This document shows positions 26,672-36,113 of a DNA stretch of 64,000 nt, in pieces. This stretch comes from Dyadobacter sp. CY261 (GTDB lineage Bacteria; Bacteroidota; Bacteroidia; Cytophagales; Spirosomataceae), in contig NZ_JAKCPW010000006.1 of NCBI RefSeq assembly GCF_021440085.1, forward strand, positions 186,001-250,000. Reading direction: 5' to 3'. Position numbers and translations under genes: made by a program. The notes under the pieces are model-generated. The model was not told the DNA's origin and ran no database searches. It was given only the letters and a program-made list of their open reading frames with translations. Position 1 is the stretch's first letter; every line of letters starts with the position of its first letter.

Positions 26672-27751
26672 TCATAGCTTGCTAGATCTGTTTCGGAGAT
26701 AAAAATCCGCCAGAACTATTGCTGCCATTGCTTCCACGATAGGTACCGCGCGTGGTACTACACACGGGTCGTGACGTCCCTTTCCTTGAACGATCGCGAC
26801 ATTACCGAATTGATCGACACTCTCCTGGTCCTGCATAATGGTGGCCACAGGCTTGAATGCTGTCCGAAAATAAATATCCTCCCCATTCGAAATACCTCCT
26901 TGTATACCTCCTGAATGATTTGTGCGAGTGTGCACACCTCCGCCTTCATCCGTATAAAATGCGTCGTTATGCTGCGATCCTGGAAGCAACACACCATCGA
27001 AACCGCTGCCATATTCAAATCCTTTGACCGCATTAATGCTCAGCATTGCCTTTCCAAGTTCTGCATGTAATTTATCAAACACAGGCTCTCCCCAACCTAC
27101 CGGTGTTCCTTTCACAACGCAGCTAACGACACCGCCTATTGAATCACCTTGCTTACGAATGGTATCAATATAATCGAACATTTGCTGGGCCATTTCAGGA
27201 TCAGGGCAGCGTACTGCATTGTTTTCGGTTTCGGAAAGGTCGAGTTCCTGATAGCTTTTTTCCAGCTTCATCGTTCCAACCTGGGAAACATAGGCCTGAA
27301 TGCTAATACCCAATTCCCCCAATAACAGCTTCGCAAGTGCACCTGCGGCCACCCGTGCAGCAGTTTCCCGTGCAGAACTGCGCCCGCCCCCACGGTAATC
27401 GCGTACGCCGTATTTCACCTGATAAGTATAATCGGCGTGAGAAGGCCTGAATTGCGCCGCTATATGCGAGTAGTCCTTGCTCCGCTGGTCTTCGTTTCGG
27501 ATTACCATTGCGATAGGCGTACCGGTCGTTTTTCCCTCGAATACCCCTGACAACACCTCAAATTCGTCTGCCTCTTTCCGCTGCGTGGTAATGCGCGACT
27601 GCCCAGGCTTTCTCCTGGTTAGCTCGCTTTGTATAAAATCGGAGTCGAATGTCACGCCTGCGGGACAACCATCAACTACCACTCCAATCCCCACACCGTG
27701 TGATTCACCGAAAGTGGCTATCTTAAATATCTTACCGTATGTACTGCCCAT
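26672..27751 (-). CDS. aroC: Chorismate synthase
   Basis: A 359-residue enzyme that makes chorismate from 5-enolpyruvylshikimate 3-phosphate with reduced FMN, the last step of the shikimate pathway. The N-terminal GESHGVGIGVVVDGCPAG motif, the DYRGGGRSSARETAARVAAGA block and a C-terminal RHDPCVVPRAVPIVEAM block are all present. It starts 5 bases after the batD stop, so the two genes probably share a transcript. Confidence 0.97.
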   Translation of the reverse strand: MGSTYGKIFKIATFGESHGVGIGVVVDGCPAGVTFDSDFIQSELTRRKPGQSRITTQRKEADEFEVLSGVFEGKTTGTPIAMVIRNEDQRSKDYSHIAAQFRPSHADYTYQVKYGVRDYRGGGRSSARETAARVAAGALAKLLLGELGISIQAYVSQVGTMKLEKSYQELDLSETENNAVRCPDPEMAQQMFDYIDTIRKQGDSIGGVVSCVVKGTPVGWGEPVFDKLHAELGKAMLSINAVKGFEYGSGFDGVLLPGSQHNDAFYTDEGGGVHTRTNHSGGIQGGISNGEDIYFRTAFKPVATIMQDQESVDQFGNVAIVQGKGRHDPCVVPRAVPIVEAMAAIVLADFYLRNRSSKL

Positions 27752-27756
27752 TAAAC

Positions 27757-29163
27757 TTACTTTCTAAATACCCAAATCATTGTTACCAACAACAATACTA
27801 TGAGAATGTTGGTCAAATCTTTCAAAATCTTCTTGTAATCTATGGTCTCGCTACTGCTGTCCAGGTTTTCCAGGTTGTCGTACAAACCCGACGACCCGGA
27901 AAGCGACAAATTTGTGAGTTTATATTCATCTCCCCTCACCTCCAGTGAGGTCGCCGAACTTAACGTGTCATACTTTTCCTTTTCGACATTAAAATAGATC
28001 CAATGAAAATAACGGCCCAAAGGGAATTCTCCGTCTTTTCGGGGAACCACAAAATAGTCAAAGGTCTTTTCCCCGATCACGCTCTGATAACTCCGTTTCA
28101 CAACCTGGCTTTCTTCGGGCGGGTAAATATCGAATGATGAACTCGCTGGTACTACTGGCGCTGGGATCGCTTTAATATTTCCAACACCTTCTATCTTGAA
28201 CATATATCTGACACTCTCGCCTGGATATACCAAATCGCTAGATAACCGTTCACGCAAACTATACTGACCAACTGCTACTTGATCGCGGAGAGGGTGATCG
28301 GGAAGCTGCTTCACGACGACACGGAGCGGCCTGGACCGAAATGCCTTCACCAGCTTATTTTGTACGTTAACAGCCCGGCCGCTTTCGGTTACCAACATAT
28401 TTAGCTTCACTGACGGCAACTCTATATCTTCCGAAGTAATGGGAAAGAAACGAGCCTGGTACATATTATATTCGGCAAATCGTCGACCGCGGATCGTCAC
28501 CTTCCGCTTGATAATCTCCTCAACACCGACATTCTCTTCCCAGCAATTTACCGGCCTGATAGCCTTCAGTATTCCCTGCAACTGGGCGTTGAAACGGTAG
28601 AATTCCATTTCAACGGGTGCATTCTCGGCAATATAAAGCGATATCCGAACCGCAAAACCCTGACGAATGTATACTTCCTTCCGGTCTGTTTGCACGGATA
28701 AAAAGACAGATTGACTATTATCATCCGCCTCTGTTACCTCCACATTTTCTGCTGTCGGCAAATTATTTTTGTCCTCACTGGACTTGGCAAAAACAACCAT
28801 TGTCTCATCGGAATGCAATCTGACATTGTTGACAGTTAAATTAAATTCCGGGATCAAGTAATTCCCCGCCTTCGCAGCATAATACTCCTGGGTGATCGTC
28901 TGAATTACAACTTTTCTTCCATCCACCGTACTTACTGAACTTGTAGCCGACTTGCTCCTTTTCTCCAGATCCTTTATTTCAGGGAAGATAACAGAAGGCC
29001 TTGTCTCGACATCACGCAACACAACCGATATCAACAATGGATGATCAAGTGTCAGATTCTTGGATCCATACTCGATCGTAGCGGCATTTTCGATGGATTG
29101 TGCAGACGCAATAGCAGAAAAACACAAAAATATATTTAATAACGCATATAACTTCATTCCCAT
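27757..29163 (-). CDS. batD: BatD family protein
   Basis: A 468-residue membrane-anchored protein. It has an N-terminal signal peptide, several beta-rich modules typical of BatD (oxygen-tolerance) proteins, and one C-terminal transmembrane helix (ILIVLLLVTMIWVF). In Bacteroidota, BatD normally sits in an operon with BatA/B and MoxR; none is nearby, so this is an orphan copy. The start is ATG 29163 or 29157. Confidence 0.82.
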   Translation of the reverse strand: MGMKLYALLNIFLCFSAIASAQSIENAATIEYGSKNLTLDHPLLISVVLRDVETRPSVIFPEIKDLEKRSKSATSSVSTVDGRKVVIQTITQEYYAAKAGNYLIPEFNLTVNNVRLHSDETMVVFAKSSEDKNNLPTAENVEVTEADDNSQSVFLSVQTDRKEVYIRQGFAVRISLYIAENAPVEMEFYRFNAQLQGILKAIRPVNCWEENVGVEEIIKRKVTIRGRRFAEYNMYQARFFPITSEDIELPSVKLNMLVTESGRAVNVQNKLVKAFRSRPLRVVVKQLPDHPLRDQVAVGQYSLRERLSSDLVYPGESVRYMFKIEGVGNIKAIPAPVVPASSSFDIYPPEESQVVKRSYQSVIGEKTFDYFVVPRKDGEFPLGRYFHWIYFNVEKEKYDTLSSATSLEVRGDEYKLTNLSLSGSSGLYDNLENLDSSSETIDYKKILKDLTNILIVLLLVTMIWVFRK

Positions 29164-29260
29164 TTTTCGTTATCTTTATTAGGAATTGCTGAAAACGAAG
29201 CGTTTTAAAGGTTTCTTTTGTTTATATCGTTGTCCCTAAACCACAAAACTACATAATACT

Positions 29261-29467
29261 ATGGCCTCGATGCTTGAATACATTAAAATTATTCTTCAAA
29301 AAGTCAGCTTCGACCGCAAATTATTTGAGAAGGAACTACGAAAAGCGATACGCATGTTAATGCCTGCTGAGATCAAAAGGCTTAGGCAGTGGTGTTACGA
29401 TCACTATGCAACTGTTCACCTGCCAGTGTTGAACACATGTTTTGAAAGACTTTCTTCATTAAACTAG
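29261..29467 (+). CDS. Small conserved-looking helical protein
   Basis: A 68-residue cytoplasmic protein (LEYIKIILQKVSFDRKLFEKELRKAIRML) that I recall as common in Bacteroidota without a known role. It is mostly helical with a basic first half. It is divergent from batD and is followed by a very strong terminator, which supports it as a real, well-expressed unit. Confidence 0.7.
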   Translation: MASMLEYIKIILQKVSFDRKLFEKELRKAIRMLMPAEIKRLRQWCYDHYATVHLPVLNTCFERLSSLN

Positions 29468-29496
29468 CAACAACAATACTATTTGATATTCGAGAG

Positions 29497-29546
29497 CTAT
29501 AAAATAAGAAAGCCGCCCGAGATCGGGCGGCTTTCTTATTTTATAG
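29497..29546. terminator. Very long bidirectional terminator
   Basis: A perfect 24-bp stem (29497-29520 with 29523-29546) with only GA between the arms, so the folded loop must open by a few pairs. The A-rich left and T-rich right flanks serve both converging genes. Confidence 0.9.
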
Positions 29547-29559
29547 GATTTTCTAAGAT

Positions 29560-31317
29560 TTATTTCTTCTTAGGAGCTGGTTTAGCGGCAGCACCAGCAG
29601 CAGCAGGCTGTGCAGGTTGCGCAACTGCCAGTCCCAACGCTTCTTTAGCAGCAGCGTTATCCGGGTCTACCTTGAGCAGCTTCTCCCAATACTCCTTCGC
29701 TTTCGCCTCATCTTTCAAGGTTGATTGAGCGTGGAAAGCCAGGTAACTGTAAGCCAGTCTCAAATATGACTTGTATTTACTTGGATCTGGGTCTTTCTCA
29801 GCAAGTTCAGTCAATTTCAGGTAGTATGGTTGAGAAATACCTTTATCAACGTTTTCTTGTCTGTCGTATGCGTTGTAAAGCGTACTTGCGCGCCAGTAAT
29901 AACCATATGGCCAATCCGGCAATTTCTGCGTTACGGTAGCGAAAATCGAATCAGACTTCAAGTAAAGATTGCGTTTGTCAGTCGCGATTTTCACGCTGTC
30001 GGCAAAATTAGGTTCCCCTGATTTGGGAACGATGATTCCCTGAGCAGTTTGAAAGTTCGCAAGACCCTGATAGTAATAGTCGTTAGCAGTTGCTTTGGCA
30101 GTATCCAAGCCGTTACCTTTTTCGTAAGCGGCAGCAGCTTTAGGGTAATCCTTCGCAGCATAGTACAATCCCGCTACTTCTTTATAAGCAGCGGCAGATT
30201 CAGCCTTGCTCGTATCCATGTCAGCGCCTTTCTTCATGTATTCCATACCCAGTGAGTCGTATCCTTTGCCGTCTGTCGCCTTTGCATTCAATGCGCGGCC
30301 AAGATATTTGTAGTCGTCACCAATCACTTTGTCGGGAGAACCTTTAATGAACTCTTCCAGACTTTGGATCGCTTCGTCAGGCTTGTTCGTTTTAAAATAA
30401 GCCCATCCATACATCCGCTTGATGATCGGATTGTTGATTTTTCCTTTCGCTTCTTCCAGGAATTGTAACGACTTTGTATAGTCGTCAGCAGTAAATGCGA
30501 ACTGTGCACCACGAAGTTTCATCTCAGGGTCAGTGCTACCACTTTTCTGCAAATACAAGTCAAAATTTTCAGCAGCTTGTTTATATTTCTGAGCCCAGAA
30601 GTATAATTCAGCCAGATCCTTGTAAGCAGGAGCGAAATTTACATCAGCTTCGATTGCCTTTTTGTAGTTTTCCAACGCGAGGTTATAGTTTTTACCACGC
30701 AGATAAACGGAACCAATGGCGTTGTGTGCAACCGCATAATTAGGTTTAGCTGTCAAAGCATATTCGTAAGCTGTAACCGCGTTCCCACCTTCATTACGCA
30801 ACATCAGAGCATCACCTTTTGCAAGATAAGCATCTGCCAGGTTTTTATCACGGGCAATTGCAAGGTCAAGCAGGCGGATTGCTTCAGCGGGATCGTTATT
30901 TTTCTCAAACAGTGTATAAGCCTCACCTATTCTGAAAAGAACTTCGGCATCTTTCTTCTTTTTCTTTTCAGCTTCATCGAAAAGCTCTTTCGCTTTCGCA
31001 CGATCGCCTTTCGAAAGCGCGATTGTTCCCATACCTACCTGATTCAGGTAAGACTTTTCATCCAGCGACAGACCTTTTTCGAAAGCTTTCTGCGCCTCAT
31101 CCAATTGGTTGGTTTTGATATAGTAATAACCAAGGTAATATTGGTTATCAGCAGAAGGGCTTCCTTCAGCAAGTTTCTTAAACAACTCACCCGCTTCATT
31201 GTAACGTTCTCCGCCAATTAATGCCAAGCCATCCTGTACCGTCTGTGCATGTATGTTAACAAACGCCAATAAACCAAATACCAATGCTACTAATTTCATT
31301 CTCATGTTTCTGTTCAT
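29560..31317 (-). CDS. Secreted TPR-repeat protein
   Basis: A 585-residue protein with a signal peptide (residues 1-24, ending HAQ) and about ten or more tetratricopeptide repeats over residues 25-560, such as AVAHNAIGSVYLRGKNYNLALENYKKAIEAD-like units. The tail is low-complexity Ala/Pro/Lys (AQPAQPAAAGAAAKPAPKKK). It sits at the end of the exbB-tonB operon and may be a periplasmic scaffold for that complex or for envelope assembly; this link rests on position only. Confidence 0.82.
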   Translation of the reverse strand: MNRNMRMKLVALVFGLLAFVNIHAQTVQDGLALIGGERYNEAGELFKKLAEGSPSADNQYYLGYYYIKTNQLDEAQKAFEKGLSLDEKSYLNQVGMGTIALSKGDRAKAKELFDEAEKKKKKDAEVLFRIGEAYTLFEKNNDPAEAIRLLDLAIARDKNLADAYLAKGDALMLRNEGGNAVTAYEYALTAKPNYAVAHNAIGSVYLRGKNYNLALENYKKAIEADVNFAPAYKDLAELYFWAQKYKQAAENFDLYLQKSGSTDPEMKLRGAQFAFTADDYTKSLQFLEEAKGKINNPIIKRMYGWAYFKTNKPDEAIQSLEEFIKGSPDKVIGDDYKYLGRALNAKATDGKGYDSLGMEYMKKGADMDTSKAESAAAYKEVAGLYYAAKDYPKAAAAYEKGNGLDTAKATANDYYYQGLANFQTAQGIIVPKSGEPNFADSVKIATDKRNLYLKSDSIFATVTQKLPDWPYGYYWRASTLYNAYDRQENVDKGISQPYYLKLTELAEKDPDPSKYKSYLRLAYSYLAFHAQSTLKDEAKAKEYWEKLLKVDPDNAAAKEALGLAVAQPAQPAAAGAAAKPAPKKK

Positions 31318-31395
31318 TTTTTACCCGGTTAAAATAATGATAAAAAACTTGGTTTTTCAATAACAAGCCCCAAATCTACTAATTGTTTACTTTCA

Positions 31396-32343
31396 CTATA
31401 ACTCAGTCTTGATTTCCAGTTCCCTTGGATAAACCACCGTTGGAAGTAAACCCATTTTCTGGATAATCAGCCCTCCGACATCCCGGGCGATGTAGGTCAT
31501 CAACCCACCGCCGAGCCCCGAGTAGCCTTCCCGGCTGATAATGTACACATCCCTGTGTAAGGGATAACGTTTGAATTCCAATCCCTCCTGAAACGGCTGG
31601 ATGTACTCGGCAAGCGAATCTGGCTTAGCGTCCTTTGCCACTCCCATCACCCGAATGCCTTTCGACAGTTCTTCCGATGCCAGAGAGTGCCCGTCACTAA
31701 TCCAGCTTACTCCGATGAAACCCAGGTGCGTCGGGTTCTCCCGCACATCCTTGATCACATTTTCATTTGAGCCCGCCGATATGATCCTCAGTTTCTGTAT
31801 ATTCTTGACGCCAAATTTGTTAAGCACAAAATTAAGGTTACTTGCATTGGCATTGTCGAAAACCAGAGTGATCAGTCCCTGCTGTTCACCTTTGATCTGG
31901 GACCAATCGGTGATTTTACCTTCTATAATCGCTTTCAGTTCCGGCACCGTGATAAGGCTATCCGTATTACTTTTTCCGATCACCAAGGCCAGCCCGTCAG
32001 TCGCAATATGCTGAAATTTCTGGCTACCTTTTTGCCTTTTAATAACTTCCAGCTCCTTCTCGCTCAATTGGCGCGTCGTGAAAATTATTCTTGCGCTATC
32101 ATTCAACAATTGTCGAATGGCTTCCTGCTCCGGCTTAAAGTCGATATTGAAATGTGTATTCGGGTAAATCCCCTCATAAGCGTTTGTCAACGACTTCACC
32201 AGCGGCTTAAACGACTCGTCGGCCGCAATGGTAATGGTGCCTTGCCGGGGGTTATCCAGGTCACCGTTAGACGAGTTACACCTCAATAGTCCTGCTACTC
32301 CGAGCGGTAGCAACAGCAGTAGTGCTGCCAGTTTCGTTTTCAT
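31396..32343 (-). CDS. PstS-like periplasmic substrate-binding protein
   Basis: A 315-residue protein of the PBP2/PstS-like phosphate-binding family. Typical parts are GTITIAADESFKPLVKSL near residue 35 and a TDGLALVIGKSN segment. The N-terminus has a hydrophobic signal with a Cys after GLLR; Arg before Cys makes it a non-canonical lipobox. The ATG at 32343 overlaps the stop of the preceding small gene by 4 bases (ATGA), so translation is coupled. There are no pstCAB transporter genes nearby; in this setting it may act with the TonB system and not with an ABC transporter. Confidence 0.78.
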   Translation of the reverse strand: MKTKLAALLLLLPLGVAGLLRCNSSNGDLDNPRQGTITIAADESFKPLVKSLTNAYEGIYPNTHFNIDFKPEQEAIRQLLNDSARIIFTTRQLSEKELEVIKRQKGSQKFQHIATDGLALVIGKSNTDSLITVPELKAIIEGKITDWSQIKGEQQGLITLVFDNANASNLNFVLNKFGVKNIQKLRIISAGSNENVIKDVRENPTHLGFIGVSWISDGHSLASEELSKGIRVMGVAKDAKPDSLAEYIQPFQEGLEFKRYPLHRDVYIISREGYSGLGGGLMTYIARDVGGLIIQKMGLLPTVVYPRELEIKTEL

Positions 32344-32558
32344 GACTCCTCCTGATTTCTTCTCAACACTCTGTACCCTCGGTAAAGCCCATATAAAATA
32401 AGCGTGCCAGCAAAAACATACCGCCAAACGCTACCGATAGGTAACAATCTAAAAGAGAAGGAGGAGAAGATCAAAAAGACCCCTCCTCCTACGTATGTCA
32501 GAGCCATTACCGAAGAGGTCAGATCACCGAGCTTTTCATGCAATGGTTTCCCCCTCAT
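32340..32558 (-). CDS. Small two-helix membrane protein in the tonB operon
   Basis: A 72-residue protein with two hydrophobic helices (SVMALTYVGGGVFLIFSSF and WRYVFAGTLILYGLYRGY) and a basic tail. It is set 3 bases after tonB and overlaps the PstS-like gene by 4 bases, so it is surely expressed with them. Its role is unknown; the position suggests a membrane accessory of the ExbB-ExbD-TonB machine. Confidence 0.7.
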   Translation of the reverse strand: MRGKPLHEKLGDLTSSVMALTYVGGGVFLIFSSFSFRLLPIGSVWRYVFAGTLILYGLYRGYRVLRRNQEES

Positions 32559-32561
32559 GCC

Positions 32562-33386
32562 TTACTCCAATTGGAAGTTAATTGGCAGGTTGTATTTTAC
32601 ACGAACTGCACGTCCTGATTGCTTTCCTGGCTTCCACTTTGGCATAGCTTTCACTACACGTATCGCTTCTTCATCGCAACCAAAACCCAATCCTTTCAAT
32701 ACAGCCACATCCTGGATACTTCCGTCGATGTTAACAACGAAGGATAAGAACACCCTTCCTGAAACGTTAGCACGGGATGCCGCACTCGGGTATTTGATAT
32801 TTTTTGAAAGATACTTGTACATTTCTGTGGTACCTCCCGGGAACTCAGGTTGCTGTTCAACCACTGTAAATACCTTTTCAGGCTCAGGGGCTGCTTCCAC
32901 TACTGTTCCTTTGCTAGGCGCCGCAACAGCTTCGGGTGCAACAATGATTTCGTTCGCATTAGGATCACCTTCAATGGTTTTGTCAGCAACAACAGCTTCT
33001 TTGATTTCCTCAACTGTTGGTGGTGGCACCTCTTCGGGAACCTCTTCATCTTTCTTAACCTCAGGAGGCAAAAACTTCACCGTGTTCACCTTGGGTGCTT
33101 CCACTGGTGGTGGTGGCGGTGGTGGTGGTTCTGCCGGGTCAATTGGCGGCGGCGGAATCTTCATCAAATCCACTTCAACCATCGGTGCTTCTTCCTCTTT
33201 ACCAGCCGTCAAGCTATTGATGATCGACGGTGTAAACATGGCAAGAACAAAAAGTGCAGCTCCGATTATAGTGGCCTTCGTCACATCTCTGCGATATCCT
33301 TGACGAAGTTCAAAAGCTCCGTACGCCTTATTACGATCCGCAAACACTATGTCATCCAGTGTTGCATTCGGGCTTATCTCTGCCAT
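32562..33386 (-). CDS. tonB: Energy transducer TonB
   Basis: A 274-residue protein. It has an N-terminal cytoplasmic part of about 38 residues, one membrane helix (about 39-56), a Pro-rich periplasmic spacer with runs of Pro (about residues 78-100), and a C-terminal TonB domain from about 190 (PEFPGGTTEMYKYLSKNIKYP ... GRVFLSFVVNIDGSI ... MPKWKPGKQSGRAVRVKYNLPINF). It transmits energy from the ExbB/ExbD proton channel to outer-membrane receptors. The cytoplasmic extension before the helix is typical of Bacteroidota. Confidence 0.95.
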   Translation of the reverse strand: MAEISPNATLDDIVFADRNKAYGAFELRQGYRRDVTKATIIGAALFVLAMFTPSIINSLTAGKEEEAPMVEVDLMKIPPPPIDPAEPPPPPPPPVEAPKVNTVKFLPPEVKKDEEVPEEVPPPTVEEIKEAVVADKTIEGDPNANEIIVAPEAVAAPSKGTVVEAAPEPEKVFTVVEQQPEFPGGTTEMYKYLSKNIKYPSAASRANVSGRVFLSFVVNIDGSIQDVAVLKGLGFGCDEEAIRVVKAMPKWKPGKQSGRAVRVKYNLPINFQLE

Positions 33387-33413
33387 GGCGCTGTGATTAA
33401 TTTTGATTTGGAA

Positions 33414-33995
33414 TTAATTTTTCGGTATTACTTTATCGCCCAGGACCTTCTTTTCCGCATCGGTCAGATTGTCCACAAGCGCATAACGCTTGGTTTTTGT
33501 AATCGCCATCTCGTCCAGAACGTCTACCATATTTTTGTAAGTAGATACTGCCGTTGGCTTGATCACCACAACAAACGCTTCATTACCGTCTTCGTCCTTT
33601 GGATTAGCTGCATTAATACGCTTCTGAGATGCGAAGATCACGCTTCTAAGATCAAACCCATAGCGGGTTGTCTTTAAATCAGTCTTTGCTTTATCATCAT
33701 CCGCAGCGATACCATCCAGATAATATACGTCGTCGTTAGCGCCCATAAACAGGGTCAATACTTTCGACGCTTTCAAAGGTTCTGTCGGCTTTTCCTGATC
33801 TTCGGTCTTGTCAGGCACAGCAAGCGACATGGATGTCGGTTTTGACATTGTTGTCGCAAGCATGAAAAAAGTGATAAGCAAAAATCCTAGGTCCACCATT
33901 GGGGTCATGTCCACACGGGTGGACATTTTCTTACCGCGTACCTTACCATCACCTTTACCGTGCCCACCACCACCGGATTCTTCAATTGCTGCCAT
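33414..33995 (-). CDS. exbD: ExbD/TolR family protein (second copy)
   Basis: A 193-residue protein with a short cytoplasmic N-terminus rich in Gly and Lys, one membrane helix with the proton-carrying Asp in the motif VDMTPMVDLGFLLITFFMLATT, and a periplasmic domain of about 130 residues. It differs in sequence from the first ExbD at 34024-34635, so the channel may be a heteromer. It lies 27 bases before tonB. Confidence 0.92.
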   Translation of the reverse strand: MAAIEESGGGGHGKGDGKVRGKKMSTRVDMTPMVDLGFLLITFFMLATTMSKPTSMSLAVPDKTEDQEKPTEPLKASKVLTLFMGANDDVYYLDGIAADDDKAKTDLKTTRYGFDLRSVIFASQKRINAANPKDEDGNEAFVVVIKPTAVSTYKNMVDVLDEMAITKTKRYALVDNLTDAEKKVLGDKVIPKN

Positions 33996-34023
33996 TTCTT
34001 CTAAATATTAAATGATAACATTA

Positions 34024-34635
34024 TTAGTTTGTATAACCGGCCGGTGCTTGTTCGCTACCTGTGATCAGGTTGAACTTGTTAATATTCTGCGATTGCAGGT
34101 TCGCCAGTACGTCTTTGAATGCAGGGAATTTCGACAGATTGTCTCCTTTCAATGCGATACGTAGCTGGCTGTCCGCTTTACGTGCAGCATAAACCCAGTC
34201 TGCCAATTCGCTGGCGCCTGTGGAATCAACCGGGATCCCTGGTTGCTTCACCTGGCTCATTTGCTCCTTTGGCATGTTCAGCCAGGGCTTCAACTGATTC
34301 AGGGGCACACCAAAGCTCGACTGCAGTGCAAACTTGGCTTTCTCTGTATCAGTGAATGTGATGCCTTTAGCCTGACCAATGTTCTCCAGCATCGCAGCGC
34401 GAGTAGGCTGGGCGTCAACACCAAAGAACACCTTCCCTGATTTATCAATACTAATGACCATAATCTTATCATCCGGCACTTTGATCTGCGAAATCGATGT
34501 AGGTGTTGTAATCTCTGCATCGTTCGACTTAAAAGTCGCCGTCATAATGAAGAATGTCAAGAGCAAGAAGGCAACATCCGTCATGGCCGTCATATCAGTA
34601 TGCGGCGCATGTTTCTTAGGCCTTACCTTTCCCAT
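34024..34635 (-). CDS. exbD: ExbD/TolR family protein (first copy)
   Basis: A 203-residue protein with the ExbD helix motif DMTAMTDVAFLLLTFFIMTAT (the Asp in TDVAF is the expected proton carrier), preceded by a basic stretch (MGKVRPKKHAPH). The periplasmic domain is about 165 residues, longer than in E. coli ExbD. It sits 28 bases before the second exbD. Confidence 0.92.
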   Translation of the reverse strand: MGKVRPKKHAPHTDMTAMTDVAFLLLTFFIMTATFKSNDAEITTPTSISQIKVPDDKIMVISIDKSGKVFFGVDAQPTRAAMLENIGQAKGITFTDTEKAKFALQSSFGVPLNQLKPWLNMPKEQMSQVKQPGIPVDSTGASELADWVYAARKADSQLRIALKGDNLSKFPAFKDVLANLQSQNINKFNLITGSEQAPAGYTN

Positions 34636-34696
34636 ACAAATATATAAGTTTTTTTTATATTAACGAAACTTCACTATAAAATAGTTCAGCGAACTA

Positions 34697-35536
34697 TTAA
34701 TAATGTGCAGCAAAGTTCGACTGAAGGCTCATGCCGATTTCGTCGATGCTGTAAGTAAGGTCGTCAACACGGCTGTTCAGGTAAGCATAAGAGATTGTAG
34801 CGATTGCCGAAGTACCGATACCCAACGCTGTATTGATAAGAGCCTCAGAAATACCAGTCGCAAGAGCCGCAGAGTCAGGAGAACCTGATGTACCCAAAGC
34901 CGCGAACGCCTTGATCATACCAATTACTGTTCCAAGAAGCGCCAAGAGGGTAGATGCACCCGCAAGTGTTGCGATGATGGTAAGGTTTTTCTGAAGCATT
35001 GGAAGTTCAAGCGTAGTAGCCTCTTCGATCTCTTTCTGAAGAGCCGCCAATTTCTGCTCTTTGTCAAGCGCAGTCTCAGTGGTCAATTGCTTATATTTCA
35101 ACAGACCTGCTTTGATAACGTTACCAACAGATCCTTTTTGTCTATCGCATTCTTTGATAGCTTCTTCGATTTGGTTTTTGTCAAGCAGGCTTCTCACTTT
35201 GCGAACGAACGAATCAATGCTGCCTGAGCCGCTTGCTTTGTTCAATGTGATCAGACGCTCGATTGTAAAGGTCAATACAATGAGGAAACACGTCATCAAG
35301 ATTGGTACGATAGGACCTCCCTTGTAAACGATTCCGTAGTAATCACCATCGATAGGCCCTTTTTCGTGATCGCCATCTTTGAAGTGTTCGGGAGCACCCA
35401 ACACGAAAATGTAAACGCAAAGTGCAATCGCAAAAAGGAGAGGGATTACCAATGCCGGGTTCAAACCGCCTTTGCCTTTAGTTGCTGCCGCAGCAGGCTT
35501 TGGAGCTGGTGCCGGACTTGTAGCTTTCTTTTCCAT
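34697..35536 (-). CDS. exbB: MotA/TolQ/ExbB proton channel protein
   Basis: A 279-residue membrane protein with an Ala/Pro/Lys-rich cytoplasmic N-terminus (residues 1-25), a first helix near 27-47, a second near 78-97 and the paired ExbB helices near 185-260 (LTIIATLAGASTLLALLGTVIGMIKAF; ATGISEALINTALGIGTSAIATISY). It is the first gene of the exbB-exbD-exbD-tonB-small protein-PstS-like-TPR operon; gaps inside the operon are short. Confidence 0.94.
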   Translation of the reverse strand: MEKKATSPAPAPKPAAAATKGKGGLNPALVIPLLFAIALCVYIFVLGAPEHFKDGDHEKGPIDGDYYGIVYKGGPIVPILMTCFLIVLTFTIERLITLNKASGSGSIDSFVRKVRSLLDKNQIEEAIKECDRQKGSVGNVIKAGLLKYKQLTTETALDKEQKLAALQKEIEEATTLELPMLQKNLTIIATLAGASTLLALLGTVIGMIKAFAALGTSGSPDSAALATGISEALINTALGIGTSAIATISYAYLNSRVDDLTYSIDEIGMSLQSNFAAHY

Positions 35537-35652
35537 CAGACTTACTTTTAAAGGTTAAATTGAGATTTTGGTTGTGAATTAAATAAAACTTTTGGTTTAA
35601 ACTGGTTTTCGTAAAATAAAATTTTGAATGCCTCTCGGATAAACGACATCTA

Positions 35653-35686
35653 CAAAAGTATGAGTTTTCCTTTTAAAAAAAAGCAA
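35653..35686 (-). promoter_or_regulatory. Candidate promoter of the exbB-tonB operon
   Basis: On the minus strand: TTG (35686-35684), 23 bases, then TACTTTTG (35660-35653), about 117 bases before the exbB ATG. The -7 box is exact; the spacing is at the long end of the accepted range. Confidence 0.45.
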
Positions 35687-36105
35687 GCGTTTCGGCAGAT
35701 TTTTTCTCAAATTTTTCGCAGAAACCGCTCCGAATTGCATAATTTAAAGATTACCCTCCCTTCTATTTTTAGTAAAAATTCCTGTTTTAATACTGATCTG
35801 TAAGGAAATACCCGCATCGCAGGCACTTTCATATAATTGTACTCTTTGCGTTCATATGTAGCAACATGTTTTTTAGTGAGGAGATTTGCATTTCAAAATA
35901 TTTCAACATTACCTTAGAAAAGCAAATATTATTTTCCTCCTACTAAGTGTCTTGACAACAATTTTAAATTTCACATGCCGGAAATTTCCCCCATGTCGTG
36001 AAATTTGACTTAATCAATCCGTTCGCAGCCCTGATTTTTCTCCCTGCGAAGACCGCCCTCTTCAATTTCCCGGAGCTTACCACTAACGGAATGACAAAAA
36101 TCCGG

Positions 36106-36113
36106 TAATTTTG
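36106..36113 (+). promoter_or_regulatory. Candidate -7 box of gatC (TAATTTTG)
   Basis: An exact TAnnTTTG match 50 bases before the gatC ATG. A -33 box is not clear. Confidence 0.4.

Noticed and set aside
32344..32427. 28-residue N-terminal extension of the PstS-like protein
   Set aside because: It overlaps the small membrane protein gene, and the signal peptide begins at the ATG at 32343.
32404..33303. 299-residue open frame on the plus strand
   Set aside because: Antisense of tonB; its Gly/Ser-rich part mirrors the Pro-rich spacer of TonB.
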